From positions 1,950,001-2,014,000 of the forward strand of contig JAOTOL010001644.1 in assembly GCA_034440575.1 (NCBI GenBank): a stretch of DNA of 64,000 bases, in the 5' to 3' direction. Positions 10,721 to 46,325 of the stretch are shown piece by piece (positions within the stretch are counted from its first letter, which is position 1; each line of letters starts with the position of its first letter). Both the position numbers and the translations under genes were made by a program. Origin of the DNA: Imbricaverruca yamaguchii. Its lineage: Eukaryota > Arthropoda > Thecostraca > Neoverrucidae. A model generated the notes under the pieces. It ran no database searches. It worked only from the letters and a program-made list of their open reading frames with translations, and was not told where the DNA came from.

Positions 10721-13515
10721 GTGAGTGCCAGGTGCTGGGATAACTGATAGTGCCAGTAGGTTAGCTGTAGTGGTTGTTGACAATGTCATGACAAGCTGCA
10801 TCATGGGTGATGTCTGTATTGGATATCTACAGACACACCTGCCAGATTGATGTGCAAATTACAGCTACCATCATAGCTGTTTGTGTGACTAGGTGAACTT
10901 GGAGTGGGTGATATCTTAGAAGTGAAAGTTTTTTCTTTTCACAAATTCTGGTGGGAAACAAGCAACTTCACCTCATAATTTATGTGAAACAATATCTTGT
11001 CTCCATTAGGGATGGTATTAATGTTGGTATCGGTGTGAACGAAAAAAGGGCTCAATGACTGTTGTTGTTTTTTTCGGAGAGGTGGGGGTACTCTTGGGCA
11101 GCCCCATTTGTATGCTCCCACATGCACCAGACTATGATTAATAACTATGAGAACATCTACTTTGCTTCATGTCAGCTTGGTTCAGCTGTGGAACCTGACA
11201 AGCTGTGTCCTGCTTGTGTGTGACTGTGATTTTGTGCTACAGAATTTCATGCATATATTGTGCACAATGCCTGGGTGGAGCTATATGCAAAGAACTGGTG
11301 CTTTCAGAATGATGAGCTATGCCATGCTATTTAGCAACTTCTATGCAGTGAAATCATTGGGGTTGATTTAGGGAAATGAGCCCAACTCTCAGCATTGAAT
11401 ATCTGGTTATCAGGTCATAAGAGACCAAGAGACAGGAGCTGTTGATTGCCCCAACACAACTTTGTAATGTAATTGTGATGAAATTTGCACAGAGGTAAGT
11501 TGTATGAAATGTAATGTTTTGTATGTGCTACCATGACATGCTCCTGTGACCTGCCTCAGGGTATGCCAATGAGCTCGGAGAGGCATTCCGCGTTTGGGTC
11601 ACGCCCTTCTGGGTGAAGGCATCATATGGAGTGGCCAGCGCTTACGTGTTAGCTGACACATATGACAAGGGAAGCAAGGCGGCAAAGGTATGGACTATGC
11701 TGTGACCATACATAGTACCTTGGTCGCTTAGATAGGTATCCCTCAGTTCCCATCCTGACCTGATATAGCTGTCTTCACAATTTTGATCCTGTATCCATCC
11801 TATCATTGGTTACCATGGCGTCCTTGCATCCGCCACAATTTACCCATATTTGTGTTGGAAGCTCTTGTATGGTGCATCCACTGCTCGTAAGCTCTCCTGT
11901 TTGTAACGTGACATTTAACACTAAACGTCATCCACATTAAATAAAGATAGTTTGCTAACTCATGTAATGTTGTTACTGCAACATATGCACAATTTTGCAA
12001 CCTGTATTTACTTTGCAGCAAATTCCCTGGGACATTTGCTGGTCATCAATGAGTGGAAGCATCTCTCCTGAGACAACTCTCAATGCCGTCCAAATTAGTT
12101 CTGCGCTTTAAAATGGTATGTCCTCCCGGCATTGTTACGGTCATGTTATCTTGCTCCTTCGCCATCTGTGTACTTTGATTGCTCTAGTACGAAGTTTTGT
12201 AGATTGCATACTTTTTTCAAACCTGCCATTATGCATCCCAGAGTCTGTTCATTTCCCAGACTCTTTGAATACAAACTATTTTCTCAGCAAGTAGCCATGT
12301 CGTTATTGTTTCGTATGGTCATGTTCATAATGCAGCTGCCAGACAAATTGTTGTTCGTTTTGTTGGAAGTTTATGTTTACTTAATTGGCCAAACCCCTGT
12401 CGTTGAACCAGACAAAGTTGAACTGTACCGTAACTGAATACTGTCCTCGTCAATTACGTTAACTGACCGACTGACGGCCTGCCGCGAAACACCAACCGGC
12501 GATCAGCATCACAACCACACCAGCCTGTCGCCAGCACCACTACCATACCAGCACTACACCAGTACTACCACCACACCAACTCGACACCAGCACCACCACC
12601 GCACCAGCCCGCCACAAGCACCACTACCACATCAATACTTCATCAGCACCACCACCACACCAGCATCACCACCATACTAATCCGCCACCAGCACCACCAC
12701 CACCACCACCACCACACTAGCCTGCTACCAGACCGGCAGCACACCATAAGCACCACCACCATCGCCACCAGCACCACTACCACACTAACCCGCCACCAGC
12801 ACCACTGAACGCTCCTCATACCAAGCGACTCCCGCTCATGCTGCGCTCCTCATACCAATCGCCTCCCGCACATCCTACGCTCCTGGTACCAAGCGATTAT
12901 CATATGTTATTCAGGTAGGATCAGGTAGCTCAGCATTGTATTCTCGCATGTACATACACGAGGTTAGACTCGTTCGGGCGTCACCCCTCTATCATCGCAC
13001 CGCTATAAATGATGTGCCACGTTATGTTAACAGAATGCGACTGGTCCCAAACATTCGTAATTTGCTCTCTACTCTCCAGGCGAGTTCGAAATTTACTTCC
13101 AATAATTTCACACTCGAGCCTTCCAAATATCCGACATTTCGAATGACCAGTGAACATGTTGTCATGAGCCAACTGACGCGACATTTCCGGCGCCTAGGCG
13201 CCGCTGGACGCGCCGCAGCTGCGCACACACGTGCTGCACGTGTCCGTGGACACCCTGCTGTGGCAGGCGCTCGCCTCGGTCGTCATCCCCGGCGTCACCA
13301 TCAACCGCGTGTGCGCCGGCACGTTCTGGGCGCTGGGCCGCGCCGGCCTGCCGGCGGCCACCACCAAGCGACTGACCACCGCCGTCGGTCTGGCCGTCAT
13401 CCCGTTCATCGTGCGGCCCATCGATAAGATGGTGGACGTCGGCATGGACGCCACCGTCAGGAGGCTGCTGCACATCTCGCCCGACCAGAGCAAGCACAAA
13501 CACCCCAGCCATTGA
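10636..13515 (+). CDS. MTFP1: Mitochondrial fission process protein 1 homologue (three exons, 176 aa)
   Basis: MTFP1 (MTP18) is a small inner-mitochondrial-membrane protein that promotes mitochondrial fission and affects inner-membrane integrity in animals. The spliced CDS joins 10,636-10,720, 11,560-11,687 and 13,198-13,515 (531 nt). Family hallmarks are in order: DIYRDTPVRLLGYANELGEA (about residues 18-37), SYGVASAYVLADTYDKG (about 50-66), LLWQALASVVIPGVTINRVC (91-110) and IPFIVRPIDKMVD (139-151). Several hydrophobic segments match a multipass protein. An in-frame TAG at 10,621-10,623 precedes the ATG, which supports this start. Both introns are GT-AG with matching phases (1, then 0). The length is close to the 166 aa known for the human protein. 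ATTAAA at 13,544-13,549 is a candidate polyadenylation signal. Exon 3 is much more GC-rich than its surroundings. Confidence 0.93.
11560..11687 (+). CDS. MTFP1: MTFP1 homologue exon 2
   Basis: The acceptor CCTCAG ends at 11,559 and the donor GTATGG begins at 11,688. Two bases complete Gly29, then 42 codons (YANELGEAFRVWVTPFW to GSKAAK) end in phase 0. This is the most conserved part of the family. Confidence 0.92.
12490..12805. repeat. CCA/CAC-rich minisatellite
   Basis: Imperfect units of CACCAGCACCACCACCACAC alternate with a CAGCCYGCCAC word. It lies inside MTFP1 intron 2. Confidence 0.8.
12808..12890. repeat. 34-bp direct repeat, about 2.5 copies
   Basis: Each unit begins CTCCTCATACCAAGCGACTC and ends with a GCTCATGCTGCG-like stretch. 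Two diverged full copies and a partial third lie within MTFP1 intron 2. Confidence 0.7.
13198..13515 (+). CDS. MTFP1: MTFP1 homologue exon 3 (terminal)
   Basis: TAG at 13,195-13,197, which would stop this frame, is the AG acceptor itself (CGCCTAG). Phase 0 matches exon 2. It encodes residues 72-176, including WQALASVVIPGVTINRVCAG and IVRPIDKMVDVGMD, and ends with TGA at 13,513-13,515. Confidence 0.92.
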   Translation, partial: APLDAPQLRTHVLHVSVDTLLWQALASVVIPGVTINRVCAGTFWALGRAGLPAATTKRLTTAVGLAVIPFIVRPIDKMVDVGMDATVRRLLHISPDQSKHKHPSH

Positions 13516-13543
13516 CGGCGGCCTCGCGCGGCCTGCCTGTAGA

Positions 13544-13549
13544 ATTAAA
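13544..13549 (+). promoter_or_regulatory. Candidate polyadenylation signal ATTAAA
   Basis: ATTAAA lies 29 bp after the MTFP1-homologue stop codon and is the common variant of AATAAA. It is close to the stop, implying a very short 3' UTR if used. Confidence 0.45.
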
Positions 13550-13699
13550 TGCGATCACTTCGCTGTTGATTGAACGTAGGCGGTTTTCTTGTTAGCACGG
13601 GGTGTTTTTCCGTTGAGCAGAACCGCAGTGTTGCGTGATATCCATAGAGTTGTGGAATGGTAAGCAAAGATGTGGCCCACCTGGCGGCGCAAGCACATG

Positions 13700-13750
13700 G
13701 CTATGGGATGATCTTAGTAGACGATGCGCCCTAAAACCAAAATAACTAAC
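13700..13750 (+). mobile_element. LINE/SINE-like 3' tail fragment
   Basis: GATGCGCCCTAAAACCAAAA followed by TAACTAAC resembles the LINE 3' end at 5,405-5,442 and the SINE tail at 7,198-7,225. No element body could be recognised upstream. Confidence 0.4.
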
Positions 13751-13807
13751 ATGGCTATGGGATGTAGAAACGAGGAAGCAATCGCGAATCGAACTCCACC
13801 AACTCGT

Positions 13808-14130
13808 GTATTAATAGTGTGCTGGAGGTATGGTGAACAGCGTTAGTTCGTGCTGCCACATGATTGAGGACGCCCGGTCAGCAGCTATTAATAGTATGTT
13901 GGAGGTAGGGTGAACAGCTGTAGCTCGTGCTGCCACATGATTGAGGACGCCCGGTCAGCAGCTATTACTAGTATGTTGGAGGTAGGGTGAACAGGTGTAG
14001 CTCGTGCTGCCACATGATTGAGGACTCCCGGTCAGCAGATATTGGCAGTATACTGGAGGTAGGCTGCACAGTTGTAGTCCGTCATGCTGTCAGGTGATTG
14101 AATGAGGACAACCGATCAGCGGTTATTGCT
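13808..14130. repeat. 77-bp tandem repeat, about four copies
   Basis: Each unit runs from ATTAATAGTATGTTGGAGGT through CTCGTGCTGCCACATGATTG to CCCGGTCAGCAGCT. The first three copies are close and the fourth (from about 14,040) is diverged. It lies between the two convergent genes. Confidence 0.85.
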
Positions 14131-16580
14131 TTATGGGCTATATTTTCTCCATCGCTAGTCGCTAATTTCCTGAGGCGGGTTAATAGGCATCGCTCTCAGT
14201 GATAGCTATTTACACATAGTCGTAAGTAGGTGAGTATTTTATCAGTCACCTTGGCAGATTATAGGTAGCGAGCACCCCGTCAGCTGATATTTCTGGCAGA
14301 TTTTGTTTGTCCCTTTCGTTTTTTGTTGTTGATGATTTGGTGGAGTGGTGTCAAGTCTGCCAGCTCAGATCAATGAATGGATGGCTTGTTTTGATTGTGG
14401 TTTTGTGATGCTTACCGACTTGTGTGGGCACGGTAGTGTCTTACTGTCTTCCCCTTGTTATCCACGATTTTGTGGAGTGCGAACATGATTACTATGTCAG
14501 TTTATGCCAGGAGTCCTTTGTGTATGTGCATCTTTACACTCTTGTTGGATACTAAGTCATCAGTAAAATATTTATATATGTCCATACAGTAAACATATGA
14601 TGCTCACATAACTAATCTGGTAACGCTATCTAGTTATTCATGGCAGTATTTTGTATTTATTGTGCGCTCTGTCGGCCTGCGCCAGCGCTGACCCACGAGC
14701 CGCGTTGATGGACACACTGCGAACAAGTATTCTCCCAGTACAATTACTGACTTCGGATTTTCTGGCTCCATGCGAAATAGTGCGAAGCTGTCTGTCATAC
14801 GTCAAGTGTCCTTACGCCCACATACATGTGTGTATGTTGCGATATTATAAGTACGTGATGTCTGTCGCGGACGTTGTTACGTGCTCGTGCGCCTTAAGTG
14901 CAATAGTTTGTGGCGTATTTCGGCGCCTGGCTTTTGCTCGCAGACTGTTGGAACTAAAGGTGAGGGAATGTGAAGAATCAGGGCTCCACGCCCCTCCCTC
15001 CCGACACACACACTTCTCGTCGGGTCGGCCATTGACCCCGTAGAACGAAATGGTGCTCGTCCCACCGCTCTTCACCCGCGTGCCGACGCTTATGTTGGTA
15101 GCAATATCACGTGATCTTTTGAGAGTTTAAAGGAGCCACTTTTGCGGATTCCTGACCGCTAGCATTTTCCTAGTGACAACCCACGTGATCGTATTCTTAC
15201 TATCATGGTTTAGAGTGAATTGTGTGCCTGTCGAGGAGTGATAGTGATATCGAAGTGGAGTGTCACTTGAAATATAGCATTGCATCGAAATGTGTCGTTT
15301 TATTTCGTCGGATGCTGGCCAAACAGGTTAAATGGGAATCTACCAAAGGATTCAATTTTGAATCTTTCGTTAAAGTGTAGGATTATTGCCCTGTCAACTC
15401 AAATGTGCCGAGCACGAACGGCCCATATGTCCTTGAACTTCTCAGCTTTGTTTTCATGCTTTGTAGGATTTAGTAGGACATGGTGGCCTTCAGCATTTCA
15501 ACTCTGTGGAGTGTGAACACTAACACATCCAGAAAACCTTTCAGCTGCCTTGGTAAAGGTCAAGGTGTTCGAACACAAATTAATTAATGCGCATATCGAA
15601 TGAAATAACTTGGATTCATTTGGGCCGAATTCATTTGGATATCGAAAGCTATGACCGTATCAGCACTCAGCAGATATTCATTTAGTTTTTGGAATTCAGC
15701 ATGCTTTAGCCCAAGCACTCATTTTGGTAACAATCTTTCAGAATTCAGGATCTAGAGGGTGGTTTTGCCAAATGATGTCCGGGTCGAGGATCTGGTCGTG
15801 TCCGTATTAAATGGATCTTTAAGGTTGGGTTTCGATTTTGTAACGGGGTCTCCTAGTATTGCCGTGTGCTTGAAATACATTTGGAAGTTCATCAAGGTAC
15901 AGGTGAAAATGTCTGCTGAGCCTACTAGATCCAAAATTTACTTCTGAAATCCAGGAGCACATTTTATGGCGCCAAGGTACCCGAGCGGACTGTTCCACAG
16001 TCCGTGTGTTTCGCCGTGCGAGTAATCTGCATGCATTGTTAGCTGATTAGGAGCAACTTCAAGATTAATTATTATTGGAGAAAAACTTGGTCCATCACCA
16101 GAATATATTTCGTACAAATATGGCTAAAAAAAGTAAAACAGAAAGCAAAATTTCCAACTTAATGCATGCATCTTATGCACAAAGTCACGTAGCTCCCCTA
16201 TAACGAGGATGGTGTCTGCTGTATCCACACATCCGGCCCAAAAACGCATGATTACAACAGCGTACAGAAGAGCATGCCACCTTGTGCTGTTGCTACACGT
16301 ATTCTGGCCCTAATATTCAGATAATCGCAACAGTGAAACATGAAAGCAGGCCATCAGCAGCGACATGCTGAAGTCATTGTTATGGTTCGCGATTAGCCTC
16401 ACACCATGTGTGTCGTACGAATGTCTGACAAAATCATGGCTGGAAACAAAACTGGGTAAGGAAGAAAAACAACTAGTTTCTGTTGGATGTGAAACTAGAC
16501 CCTTCGTGTCTAGCGGAACAGCTCGTCCCACGCCAGGAGGCGGCCTTGCTTCACCGTGCTTGCGGGTGGCACAGCGAGCC
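14131..16580. other. Intergenic region between convergent genes; no gene recognised
   Basis: This is the tail-to-tail space between the MTFP1 homologue (+) and the esterase (-). ORFs of up to 130 codons near 14,650-15,075 show no recognisable domain. The 3' UTR and poly(A) site of the esterase must lie here or just upstream but could not be placed. Confidence 0.4.
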
Positions 16581-16651
16581 GTGCGCCATCTATAGCCTAT
16601 CGGGAGCGTCAGCGGCGCCATCTACAGCCCAACGGGCGCCAGCGGCTCAAT

Positions 16652-39947
<23,296 letters not shown>

Positions 39948-40094
39948 CTTTGCCGGGCGCAGAACACAGACTGACGCCGCCGCCGGCCGGCCCGCGCCCA
40001 CTTGGAGCCCCGCACAGCGTCAAGGTTACTTGGAGGATGAGCGCCCGACGTCGTCTTTCTCTTCCGCCGTTGGCGACCAACCAACAGCTGTGTC

Positions 40095-40249
40095 GACGCA
40101 TATGTGTATGTGTCTGTGTGTAGGGGGCGTGGGTGTGGATGTGTATGTGCGTGTGTAGATGAGTGTGTGGGGTTGCGTGTCTGTGTGTGTGTGTGTGTGA
40201 GTGTGTATGTGTATGTGCATGGGCACATACACACACATACGCACACACA

Positions 40250-40288
<39 letters not shown>

Positions 40289-40318
40289 TATATGTGTGTA
40301 TATGTGTGTGCGCGCATG
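40095..40318. repeat. (GT)n microsatellite
   Basis: An imperfect GT/GTAT tract of about 220 bp, interrupted by a CACACATACGCACACACA block that could fold back on it. It lies just upstream of esterase exon 1. Confidence 0.93.
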
Positions 40319-42235
40319 CGTCTGCCCGCACCAGCTAGCGACAGAAGAAACAGTCAACACAGAGGTCATCACCTGCAGGAACGTCACAACAATGTGAATC
40401 CCCACCACCCGCCAGAAACTGAACATCCGCGGGTGGTATGCGCCGATCAGTTTTCCATATGAACTCTCGCTCGTCGAAAACCGACCGGCCTTCTGACAAT
40501 ACAATGCCATGGAAGATGCTTCTGTCCGAGCCGTCTCATTATACAACTGGCTTCTTTATGCCGCCAAGAGAGCCGTGTGTAGCAGTGCCTCAGTGGATCT
40601 GCGATTCATGTGTCAAAGCTGAAATTGGACGTTGCCGTCACAAGTCGCGAAACATGGACGGAAATGACGTGCTCTTTTTCAGGCAAACGCCCAGTGAAAT
40701 GGCAGGGTGCTGCTTCACCCTCTGTGTCGTCTGATGTCTGGTGTTTGGTGTCTGATGTCTGCGCTGTCTGAAGTCGGTGCGAGCTGACGGGGAAAGCTTC
40801 TTGCACGTCATTATTGTCATCCTTGTTACAGACAGAAAAAAGGCACGATGCCCGTCGTGCATTGCAACGTATTCATTTAGGAGCATTCCACTGGAATTTT
40901 ATCAAATGTAACAACTGTGCAACGTTTGTACAAAATTAGAAGGGCAGTAGAAGATCACACTGCTCCGGGTCAGTACCAATTACCTTAATGTACAGCACAG
41001 GTGCATCACAATCGCAAGACGACCAGGACATTGTAGAGATGTACAAGACATTTGTTCTGCCTTATATCCGCATATTGTCATTCGAATATCCAACGTTTTT
41101 ACGCAGCGATCTCGTGATATTTCGTTTCGCAAATAGCCTAATCAACAACGGCAAAATAGCCTGCTTGTTTTAATATCGGAAATATTATCCAAAATTATAT
41201 CCAACGCTTCTCCGAAATCCTTTTTCGTCCTCCGTGCCGCCTCCTAGGGCGCATGTTCGCATAATACTGTGTGGGTGACATGAAGTGGCTGACCTTACTC
41301 CGTGCTGCCGCCAGCACGGTATGAAGCCCTGTTTTTCTTCTCTAGCTGATGTCTGGGATATACCTCAACAGACACCCCATCCGTCACGCCCCTACCGCCC
41401 GATCGAAGGCCGAAGAGTGACGCGGTACGACGACAGGCGCGGGCGTGGACGGACACGCCGCGACGATGGGCGCCGGCCACTCCATTGCCGTGGTGCAGGG
41501 ACCGGATGCGGCCAGTGGGTGTCTGCTCGTTTGGTTTGTGGGAACGCAAGTGCCCTTTTTCATGTCTTTGTGTTCTGGTCGAGCTTATCGCACATGGGCG
41601 GCGTTGAATCATGGTCTGAGGATGCTGCAGCTGCAAGCTGTGGGTGTTTGTTTAGTTGGTGGTTCATGATGCACTTTATGCGTATCCACGGCGAATGGCG
41701 CAGCCCATACTGTTTCGCCGGTTGGCCGCGGGATTGGGTAGTGTCCCGAGCGATGCGCCAGTGTCGGCGCAGGGACGCCGGTTCTGGCCGACTGGCCAAT
41801 ATTCACCAGCTGTCGCCAGATGCGCCTGACCCTGGCGGCATGCAGTGGCCGCCAAAACACTCAGCACGCATCAACAGCTGATGCGAGTTGGCTCCTGGCC
41901 AAACCAGCCGCGACGGTTTGCCGTTCTGCCATTCTGTCTGTGCATCTGCCTTTATATACCGTCTTTTCATCGCGAATAATTGTCGCAATGCGTCTTCACA
42001 GCATGGCAGACCTCAACATGCCACCTCTAAAACACCCATTAACATGGATGACGTCATTGTTCAAAACCAAATTCGCCTTGGCAAGGTCGTTTAGTAAGGC
42101 TAATCGCGCCAGAATTGTCCCACACGAGAGCGTTCACTGCTATATCAGCGAGGTATCGTCCACGGCCATACCAATTTAACCGCGCCTCTGTTTTTTTTTT
42201 CGGTCGCCACACTGCCGTTGTTTTTTTTCTACTGT
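40319..42235. other. Upstream flank of the esterase; no gene recognised
   Basis: A GC-rich stretch at 41,220-41,900 contains ORFs on both strands (up to 198 codons) without recognisable motifs or good splice sites. The esterase promoter may lie at 40.0-41.5 kb but no core element could be assigned. Confidence 0.35.
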
Positions 42236-42239
42236 CAGG

Positions 42240-45195
42240 TTTGTACTGTCTGGTGTCGGGTGGTCTGGTATCTGGTGGTCTAGTGTATATGGTCTGGTGT
42301 CGGTTGGTCTGGTGTCGGGTGGTCTGGTGTCGGGTGGTCTGGTGTCGGGTGATCTGATGTCGGCTGGTTTGATGTCGGGTGGTCTGGTGTCGGGTGGTCT
42401 GGTGTTTGGTGGTCTGGTGTTGGGTGGTCTGGTATCGGGTGGTCTGGTGTCGGGTGATCTGATGTCGGCTGGTTTGATGTCGGGTGGTCTGGTGTCGGGT
42501 GGTCTGGTGTCGGGTGGTCTGGTGTTTGGTGGTCTGGTGTTGGGTGGTCTGATGTCGGGTGGTCTGGTGTCGGGTGGTCTGGTGTTTGGTGGTCTGGTGT
42601 TGGGTGGTCTGATGTCTGGTGGTCTGGTGTCGGGTGGTCTGGTGTCGGGTGGTCTGGTGTCGGGTGGTCTGGTGTCGGGTGGTCTGGTGTCTGGTGGTCT
42701 AGTGTTGGGTGGTCTGGTGTTGGGTGGTCTGGTGTTGGGTGGTCTGGTGTTGGGTGGTCTGGTGTTGGGTGGTCTGGTGTCTGGTGGTCTGGTGTTGGGT
42801 GGTCTGGTGTTGGGTGGTCTGGTGTCGGGTGGTCTGGTGTCTGGTGGTCTGGTGTTGGGTGGTCTGGTATCGGGTGGTCTGGTGTTTGGTGGTCTGGTGT
42901 TGGGTGGTCTGGTGTCTGGTGGTCTGGTGTCGGGTGGTCTGGTGTCTGGTGGTCTGGTGTCGGGTGGTCTGGTGTCGGGTAGTCTGGTGTCTGGTGGTCT
43001 GGTGTCGGGTGGTCTGGTGTCTGGTGGTCTGGTGTTGGGTGGTCTGGTATCGGGTGGTCTGGTGTCTGGTGGTCTGGTGTCGGGTGGTCTGGTGTCGGGT
43101 GGTCTGGTGTCGGGTGGTCTGGTGTTTGGTGGTCTGGTGTTGGGTGGTATGATGTCTGGTGGTCTGGTGTCGGGTGGTCTGGTGTCGGGTGGTCTGGTGT
43201 CGGGTGGTCTGGTGTCGGGTGGTCTGGTGTTGGTGGTTAGTGTTGGGTGGTCTGGTGTTGGGTGGTCTGGTGTTGGGTGGTCTGGTGTTGGGTGGTCTGG
43301 TGTTGGGTGGTCTGGTGTTGGTGGTCTGGTGTTGGGTGGTCTGGTGTTGGGTGGTCTGGTGTTGGGTGGTCTGGTGTCGGGTGGTCTGGTGTCGGGTGGT
43401 CTGGTGTTTGGTGGTCTGATGTTGGGTGGTCTGGTGTCTGGTGGTCTGGTGTCGGGTGGTCTGGTGTCTGGTGGTCTGGTGTCGGGTGGTCTGGTGTCGG
43501 GTGGTCTGGTGTCGGGTGGTCTGGTGTTTGGTGGTCTGGTGTTGGGTGGTCTGATGTCTGGTGGTCTGGTGTCGGGTGGTCTGGTGTCGGGTGGTCTGGT
43601 GTCGGGTGGTCTGGTGTTTGGTGGTCTGGTGTTGGGTGGTCTGATGTCTGGTGGTCTGGTGTCTGGTGGTCTGGTGTCGGGTGGTCTGGTGTCGGGTGGT
43701 CTGGTGTCGGGTGGTCTGGTGTCGGGTGGTCTGGTGTCTGGTGGTCTGATGTCGGCTGGTCTTGTGTCGGGTGGTCTGGTGTCGGGTGGTCTGGTGTCGG
43801 GTGGTCTGGTGTCGGGTAGTCTGGTGTCGGGTGGTTGGTGTGGGTGGTCTGGTGTGTGTTTTTTGGTTTGTGTCTGGTGTTTGGTGGTCTGGTGTTTGGT
43901 GGTCTGGTGTTTGGTGATCTGATGTCGGCTGGTCTTGTGTCGGGTGGTCTGGTGTCGGGTGGTCTGGTGTCGGGTGGTCTGGTGTCGGGTGGTCTGGTGT
44001 TTGGTGGTCTGGTGTCGGGTGGTCTGATGTCGGGTGGTCTGGTGTCGGGTGGTCTGGTGTTTGGTGGTCTGGTGTTGGGTGGTCTGGTGTCTGGTGGTCT
44101 GGTGTCGGGTGGTCTGGTGTCTGGTGGTCTGGTGTCTGGTGGTCTGGTGTCGGGTGGTCTGGTGTCGGGTGGTCTGGTGTCGGGTGGTCTGGTGTCGGGT
44201 GGTCTGGTGTTTGGTGGTCTGGTGTTTGGTGATCTGATGTCGGCTGGTCTGGTGTCGGGTGGTCTGGTGTCGGGTGGTCTGGTGTCGGGTGGTCTGGTGT
44301 CGGGTGGTCTGGTGTTTGGTGGTCTGGTGTTTGGTGGTCTGGTGTCGGGTGGTCTGGTGTCGGGTGGTCTGGTGTTTGGTGGTCTGGTGTCGGGTGGTCT
44401 GATGTCGGGTGGTCTGGTGTCGGGTGGTCTGGTGTTTGGTGGTCTGGTGTTGGGTGGTCTGGTGTCTGGTGGTCTGGTGTCGGGTGGTCTGGTGTCTGGT
44501 GGTCTGGTGTCGGGTGGTCTGGTGTCGGGTGGTCTGGTGTTTGGTGGTCTGGTGTTGGGTGGTCTGGTGTCGGGTGGTCTGGTGTCGGGTGTCTGGTGTC
44601 GGGTGGTCTGGTTGTGTTGGTGTTGTTTGTCGGGTGGTCTGGTGTCGGGTGGTCTGGTGTTTGGTGGTCTGGTGTTTGGTGGTCTGGTGTCGGGTGGTCT
44701 GGTGTCGGGTGGTCTGGTGTCGGGTGGTCTGGTGTCGGGTAGTCTGGTGTCGGGTGGTCTGGTGTCGGGTGGTCTGGTGTCGGGTGGTCTGGTGTTGGGT
44801 GGTCTGGTGTCGGGTGGTCTGGTGTCGGGTGGTCTGGTGTCGGGTGGTTTGGTGTCGGGTAGTCTGGTGTCGGGTGGTCTGGTGTCGGGTGGTCTGGTGT
44901 CGGGTGGTCTGATGTCGGGTGGTCTGATGTCGGGTGGTCTGGTGTCGGGTAGTCTGGTGTCTGGTGGTCTGGTGTCGGGTGGTCTGATGTCGGGTGGTCT
45001 GATGTCGGGTGGTTTGGTGTTTGGTGGTCTGGTGTCGGGTGGTCTGATGTCGGGTGGTTTGGTGTTTGGTGGTCTGGTGTCGGGTGGTCTGGTGTCGGGT
45101 AGTCTGGTGTTTGGTGATCTGATGTCGGCTGGTCTTGTGTCGGGTGGTCTGGTGTCGGGTGGTCTGGTGTCGGGTGGTCTGGTGTCTGGTGGTCC
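42240..45195. repeat. 15-bp minisatellite GGTGGTCTGGTGTCG, about 195 copies (3 kb)
   Basis: Units of GGTGGTCTGGTGTCG with variants TTG, CTG, TTT at the end, GATGTC for GGTGTC, and GGTGATCTGATGTCGGCTGG recurring as a marker near 42,345, 42,465, 43,910, 44,230 and 45,115. Irregularities occur at 43,230-43,320, 43,825-43,880 and 44,585-44,635. The 15-bp period is a multiple of three and the unit lacks stops, so long ORFs run on both strands: SGGLV repeats on + (541 codons) and HQTTR/TRPPD repeats on - (1,011 codons). No start context, intron or non-repeat domain supports coding. The + strand is G-rich with GGG/GG runs and may form quadruplexes. Confidence 0.97.
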
Positions 45196-46065
45196 GGTGT
45201 TGGACGATCAAGCCTCCCTGGCGGCTTCCGAATTTGTTGCTACTGCTGGTTCAACAGCCTTTGTATTTCTGACATATCAGTTTATGCGCCGAATGTGCAC
45301 GCTTTGGATACTGTTAGAATTATGGTAGCTGGGCCATTGTTTAGACTACTGGCGTTTTGTTTAAACGTCCGCAGTTTAAACAATAGCAGCGTCGCTGCCT
45401 TACGTTAAGCCGGCTGGGCTGGCTCGTTCCTAGGCCCTGCTGCCAATTTGCGGTGTCGGCCATCACTGGTGGTGCCTGTGTCTTAATATACACGAGAAAT
45501 TACCACAATTGTATTATGTTTCGCCTTTCTTGCACCAGGTGACTACAAATTGTGCCCATATAACAGTCGGGGTTCCATATAACAGTCGGCTATCCACTGC
45601 TCAAGTCCACGCACCTGTTTGATTGCTGAGCTATGTGATGGACAGCCAGCTGGCAAGGCTGAGCCGGCAAAACACCGAACTGACCTCGGTTAGCCTGAGT
45701 AATTCGTGCTACCACTGTCGCATATGCAATGGACATGTGTTTTATCATGCGGGATAGCTGCGGTGTGACGGCGAAGAGAAAATTGCGCTTTACACTGCCC
45801 ATGATGGTCAGGCTGTTAGCTTGGGCCAGGTTACCCACGCTATGAGGTCAGTGAAGTAAATGTAACAGATTAACACGAATGTCCCGAAATGAGTCATTAA
45901 TCACAAATATAAAAAGAAAATGACGAGATGTGTGCCAACAATACGTCACACGCTCGAGTGGGCAGCAGAACAAATCGCCACAAGCAGGAACCAGCACCGG
46001 CAAACACAGACTCCGGAAGGAAGCAGCAAATTACCAAGGCGTGCGGCGAGGTAAGAGACCGTCAG
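45196..46065. other. No gene recognised
   Basis: Non-repetitive sequence. No supported exon. CCATATAACAGTCGG is directly repeated near 45,555-45,590. Confidence 0.35.
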
Positions 46066-46069
46066 AGCA

Positions 46070-46325
46070 ATGTGGGACGATGCAAGAGTCCGTCAGAGCG
46101 GCGTGCGGCGAGGTAGGAGCCCGTCAGAGTGGCGTGGGGCGATGTAAGAGCCCATCAGAACGGCGTGCGGCGAGGTAGGAGCCCTTCAGAGCGGCGTGCG
46201 GCGAGGTAAGAGCCCATCAGAGCGTCGTGCAGCGAGGTAAAAGCCCATCGGAGCGGCGTGTGGTGAGGTAAGAGCCCGTCAGTGCGGCATGCGGTGAGGT
46301 AGGGGCCGGTCAGAGCGGCGTGCGG
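46070..46325. repeat. 31-bp minisatellite, about eight copies
   Basis: Units of GAGCGGCGTGCGGCGAGGTA followed by AGAGCCCATCA. Confidence 0.92.

Larger units (their letters stand above)
11688..13197 (+). other. MTFP1 homologue intron 2
   Basis: This 1.5-kb intron contains a CAC/CCA-rich minisatellite (12,490-12,805) and a 34-bp repeat (12,808-12,890). The remainder shows no supported feature. The ORFs at 12,132-12,437 and 12,936-13,427 do not join the gene. Confidence 0.7.

Noticed and set aside
42176..45211. 1,011-codon - strand ORF and 541/497-codon + strand ORFs
   Set aside because: They consist only of the 15-bp repeat translated. The unit length is a multiple of three and lacks stops, and no non-repeat domain or start context supports coding.
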